From NCBI GenBank assembly GCA_007258455.2, contig VDFB02270651.1, positions 487,339,074 through 487,403,073 of the forward strand: 64,000 nt of DNA. Reading direction: 5' to 3'. The position numbers were made by a program, and so were the translations under genes. This document shows positions 60,001 to 64,000 of the stretch, piece by piece; within the stretch, counting starts at the first letter, position 1; every line of letters starts with the position of its first letter. Source of the stretch: Sequoia sempervirens (taxonomy: Eukaryota; Streptophyta; Pinopsida; Cupressales; Cupressaceae). The notes beneath the pieces are model-generated. The model was not told where the DNA came from and made no database searches. It saw only the letters and a program-made list of their open reading frames with translations.

Positions 60001-62690
60001 TGTAGTGTAGAAAAATGTATGCTCTTTAAAATGAGGCAATTTCACACTTAATTTGGACCTATTTTGGCACCCTTACATTAATTATCCTTTCAATCATCAT
60101 TTATAGGCCCCTAAGACCCATTATTTTAGATCTTGAGTCTCATTTCACTGAAAAAACCCATAAATCACTCAAATCCCTGAAAATTTCAAAAACCCACCTC
60201 AAAAAGCTAAGGTGGGACTCATTTTCCACCTTGGGTGAATGAGTCCCCTTAAGTGGGACCCATTCATCAAGGGTGGCAAATGAGTCCCATTTGGGGAATT
60301 TTTCAATTTTGAAAGGGAAATTTATGTTTTTAATTCAAATTTTGATGGATGTCAGCCTTTAAGATCTAAATAACGGTCAATTAGGTGGTAATGCCTATAA
60401 AAGCAATTTTCTAATTCATTTTTATCAACTCTAAGGATTTTTGAGCAATCATTTTTCAAGAGATAACCATCAAGAATCTTTAAGCAAGCTTTCACAAGAG
60501 CATTCTAATTCCAAAAGCAAGTAAAGTTGAAGCATTGGAGCAACATTAAATTATTTTTGCAAGTCTTCAAGCTCACTTTCAATCAAGATCTAGCATTTTC
60601 AAGGGTTTATCATGGTTTTCTATGGTGAATCATGATGGATTCTAGGTTGGGGAGATGCAACTAGCCATCAAGCCAAGCCTAAAGACTTGTTTCCTAAGTG
60701 ATTCCATCTTTCATTATCACTCTACATTCAGCCTAAGGAAGTTATAAGCATCATTAGAGCTCATTTGGAGTGATTAGAGATCACCACAAGTGAGTCATTC
60801 ACCTTTACATTTCTATTATTGCATCATATTCTTGCACATTAGAATAGGATTGCATCATGTTTCATATTTCTTAGTCTTAGACACACTTAAGGCTAGGATT
60901 TTCATGCACATTTCATTACTTCCATCAAGGTTTAATTACCAAACTAGGGGTTTGACCAAGGAAAACCCCCCATATTAGCAAATCAAGTTGAATTCTATTT
61001 TGCAGGTGTTTTTCATAGATTCAGATCTAGAAGTCAAGTTGGAAGGAAAGGGAAGGTGTTGAATTGTAGATCAGAACTTTCAATTTCCAAAAAAGTGGAA
61101 TGGGACTAATTCACCAAGAGTGGAAAATGAGTCCCACTATATAGTTGTTTGCCAGATCTGTTTGTAGATTCCAATACCCTTTTTTCCAAAATAGACTCCC
61201 ATATAGAAACCCGGATGGGTGAAGCCACAATAGTGGTTTACAATTTGATGGAGGAAGGAAAACTAAGAAAAAATGACCCCATGGCAAAAAAATTGGTTTT
61301 AGGGGTGTGAATGAACCTACAAGTTCGACTGAACCCAAAAGGGGTTTTCCTAAACTAGGGTTTGAGCGAACCAATTAATTACCGGGCCCACATTTTCTGC
61401 CCAAAAAAAAAAGGAAATGCACATTGGGGATGGTTTGTCAAACTAAAGGGAGTTCATCTGAACCCCCTTATTCCCTCATTCTCCCCTTTGAAACATAATA
61501 AAAACCTAATTTTTACACTTGGCTTTCAGTTGAGGATGAAAATGGAGTCTTCACAAACAAGCCCAGGGGTCGGGTAGTCCTCGAAATGACTATCAATGAA
61601 TATAATTTTAATAGGTTTGGTTTATTATGTATTTGTGTTTTCTAGTTTTAATATTGTTATGGGTTTTCATCAAAATGAAGGTCTCTATTTTGCATATGTG
61701 GAAAATAGCAGATTATCAAAAAAAAAATTGAAAAAATATGAGTGCACTAGATACTGAAGTCCTTAATCCAACCCAAAAAAAATAAAAAATTGATATATAC
61801 AAAAAATGTTATGTGTTATACAGTCGCGCTATGTTTGAATTGTAATTGGTTTGACTTGAAACTTGATTGAAAAAATTCAATAAAAACTATCTATGCATTG
61901 AGCACTATATCAAAGATTGCAAATCTAATTAGAAAAATTAGAATTTTATCCTTCATAGAAAAAATTTATACATTATACGGTGTGCATCACTTTTTAAAAA
62001 TGTTGCTTTCTGAAAAAAAAACAATTTTCATGGGAGATGGAAAAAGAAGTGCAATCTGATTCCAAAAAATTTGAAAAAAATATTTTGAGAATCTACAGAC
62101 AAAATGAGATGAGACTGTAGTTTCCATCATCTTCAAACTCCTCATGGTTTAGCTGCTGTAGGTGCCTAAATGTGAAGATTTAGTTAAAAATAATAATTTC
62201 AGTGTCCAGTTTGGCCAAAAATTGTAAACCACTATTGTGGGATCACCCATCTAGGATTGATTTTCCTAGGTTGGAAAATGAGTCCCAGTTGGTCAAAAAG
62301 TGAAAATCTCTAGAATTCTAGAGCTGTTTCCAGTTACTTCAAGGTTTCCATGTGCACATCACTTAATTTTTTGATTTTTTGTTATGTTTTACTTTTATTT
62401 CTAAGGAATTTTCTAATTCATTGCATTAAACTAGGGTTTTGTCTTACAACTTGCATCACATTGTCTTTTCCAAGTCTAAACTTGGTGGTGAACTCCTCAT
62501 TAGATTTCATTTAGCCTTTAGGACAACCCTCTTGGAAGATCTCTTCCTCTCTTGAGACAACCCTCTTGGAAGATCTCTTCCTCTCAAGGGTTTTTTCTTG
62601 AGTGAAGTGTGTGAAGACTGTCTCTCTCCTTTTAGGCCCAAAACCCTAAAGGTGAAAGAGAGTCCCACAATTTTTATCATTTCATTTCCA
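60001..62690 (+). repeat. Gypsy-group LTR H (solo or truncated element)
   Basis: Starts TGTAGTGTAGAAAAATG at 60001, with no polypurine tract before it, so it is a 5' or solo LTR. It has the group layout: dyads at 60214-60247 and 60255-60288, TATAAAA near 60396, GGGGTTT/AAACCCC dyad at 60947-60969, dyads at 61102-61135 and 62253-62285, and the ending block GGTGGTGAACTCC (about 62483). A 34-bp duplication (GACAACCCTCTTGG at 62522 and 62556) lies near the end. It is split by a TIR element at 61217-62248. The right border is only approximate. Confidence 0.75.
61217..62248 (-). mobile_element. 1.0-kb TIR element, copy 2
   Basis: Same family as 43078-44091 but inverted. Left end GGGTGAAGCCACAATAGTGG, right end CCACTATTGTGGGATCACCC. 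The inner part matches copy 1 reversed (AATAATAATTTCAGTGTCCAG at 62189 against the opposite strand near 43130). 1032 bp, no transposase. Flanks offer only AT or GAT/ATC, so the target-site duplication is unclear; the TIR may extend to ATGGGTGA/TCACCCAT. Confidence 0.85.
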
Positions 62691-63188
62691 TTATACCTCT
62701 ATTTCAGATAAAATAATTCAATATATCAATCATTCAAGCTCTCTTCACTCTTGGAAATCAAGTTCTCTCTTTTTCAAGCTTTCATGTTATTATTATTAAT
62801 ACTCTTTACTAGCATTGAAAGGTTCTTTGAGTAATATACTATCCAAGAAATTTTTCCTTAGAATTTTTTATGACATCTTACTTGTGGTACTTGTAGTTTT
62901 TTATCTCCTTTTATTAGTGTTCAGTGATTGTATTCAAGTCATTACTACTTTCTTTCATTTTATAGTAGCATATGTAAACTATTTGGTGTCATTGGTACTT
63001 GTTGGGTTTCCTATTTCCTTTTGACAATCATGCACACTAGTCTATTACATATTCTAAATATAATATTACTAATATTTCAATTGATTTCTATTATTCTAGA
63101 CACACTTAGAGTAGGGAGCACATTTTTATTTTTTCTACATCATTGATTGCATGTGAAAACTAAAAGATAAATAGGACCTTGACCATCC
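62691..63188. other. Unassigned sequence before the second gap
   Basis: Frames at 62815-63024 and 62928-63146 are hydrophobic and low-complexity; no family recognised. It may be the start of the H element's internal region, but no PBS-like site was found. Confidence 0.35.
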
Positions 63189-63288
63189 NNNNNNNNNNNN
63201 NNNNNNNNNNNNNNNNNNNNNNNNNNNNNNNNNNNNNNNNNNNNNNNNNNNNNNNNNNNNNNNNNNNNNNNNNNNNNNNNNNNNNNNN
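63189..63288. other. Assembly gap (100 N)
   Basis: 100 N placeholder. Predicted frames crossing it are meaningless. Confidence 0.99.
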
Positions 63289-63920
63289 GCAAGTGTTTAT
63301 CACTCCTTCGATTGAGCCACCCCTATTGTTTCCCCTTCCAGACATCCCGCCATTCCCTAAACCCGTGGACATACCAAATACCTCGGTGGTGTCCACTATA
63401 GTTTTCTACTCCTCCTCCTTCACGCCTCTTGCCCCATCTATGGAGAGTTCATATCCTCTAAAGAAGCAAAAAGTGGAGGTTGGCCCTTCCTGGAATGGAG
63501 GCGTAAGAGGATCCCACCTTCTCTGAAGGGTGTTCTTGCACTAGCTTGTTTTGTCCTAGTGACGGAACAAGCTTTGGCTTCCCCTAAGTTTATCACCACT
63601 CCTGAATCTCTTCGTGAGCCAAGCGGTCAATCTCGGGAGCAGTCCTCTCCATCCGTTGTGGTATGACATGGCACTCCTACAAAGTGCATGTTTAACTCTC
63701 TCGATAAAGTTTTGGCCTTGTTAGCAATCTTCACAAAATTGCTAACCATAGCTCCACAAGAGCCGAGCGGAGAAGACCTTGCAGAGGCTTCTTCCTTAGC
63801 CCTTGTTGTGGGAGGGTCAGAAGCACGTCCCCTTAATATTCCACCATTGTAGGCTCATTTGCCTTCCTCTTATAATGATCTAGATTGGGAAGCAAATGAC
63901 CTCTTGGTTGATGAGTGTTA
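63289..63920 (+). pseudogene. Coding remnant of a B/E-related retroelement
   Basis: A Pro/Ser-rich coding-like region. The end, YNDLDWEANDLLVDEC followed by a stop at about 63920, resembles the C-terminus of the B protein (VYDEHNWDVDDLLIG). Internal stops and frame changes are present (for example near 63523 and 63665). The sequence after it would be the 3' non-coding tail. This is a divergent member of the same group. Confidence 0.5.
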
Positions 63921-64000
63921 GGGGGAGGTCTCTTCTTTATCTTTAGATTAGATGTGTGTGTGTTGTGATGTGTTCCCCTATACTTGTACTATGTGTTCTT

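Overview
This is a plant nuclear genomic window, AT-rich and built mostly of nested retrotransposons. It holds one well-supported host gene: an eight-exon polygalacturonase on the minus strand at 52146-55565. Long LTRs (about 1.65-1.8 kb), repeated nesting, a 1.15-kb intron and two 100-N scaffold gaps suggest a large, repeat-rich seed-plant genome. A gymnosperm is plausible but is inference only; nothing here fixes the species.

Left part (1-17.3 kb): the 3' end of a degenerate Ty3/gypsy-type element (A) runs into its 3' LTR at 2413. That LTR is split by a full-length relative (B, 3637-16807) and resumes at 16808. B has its own 5' LTR, PBS-like site, gag, protease-region remnant, a non-coding tail with ~105-bp repeats, polypurine tract and 3' LTR. 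B carries three later insertions: a 772-bp solo LTR with a perfect 5-bp duplication (7322-8093), another LTR (8611-about 10247) and a reversed LTR (11460-13076). After a TA microsatellite and unassigned sequence comes the first gap (19141-19240).

Middle part (19.2-44.3 kb): a second full-length relative (E) lies on the minus strand, 3' LTR at the left and 5' LTR at 41497-44324. Its 3' LTR holds two insertions and its 5' LTR a 1.0-kb TIR element. Its body is split at the gag/protease junction by a 13.5-kb insertion (T, 25561-39079) with short terminal inverted repeats, palindromic GTATGCGTT-type subterminal motifs, a decayed transposase gene, a 96-bp tandem array, telomere-like repeats, a convergent second gene and a triplicated 721-bp repeat. 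Once insertions are subtracted, B and E both have internal regions of about 5.55 kb. Neither shows reverse transcriptase, RNase H or integrase, so they look like a non-autonomous gag-bearing family.

Right part (44.3-64 kb): the 3' end of a Ty1/copia element with its LTR, a gypsy LTR fragment, a TGTAGACACC-type LTR, AT-rich sequence with local duplications, the polygalacturonase gene, AT-rich upstream sequence with a ~1.19-kb degenerate duplication, another gypsy LTR (60001-about 62690) holding a second copy of the 1.0-kb TIR element, the second gap, and a coding remnant related to the 3' end of the B/E coding region.

The most striking unexplained signal is structural. Almost every LTR of the A/B/C/E/H group carries up to four ~34-nt dyads of the form GGGACTCAT...ATGAGTCCC plus one GGGGTTT...AAACCCC dyad. 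Stem sequences differ between copies while pairing is largely kept, as expected if the hairpin or dyad itself is maintained.
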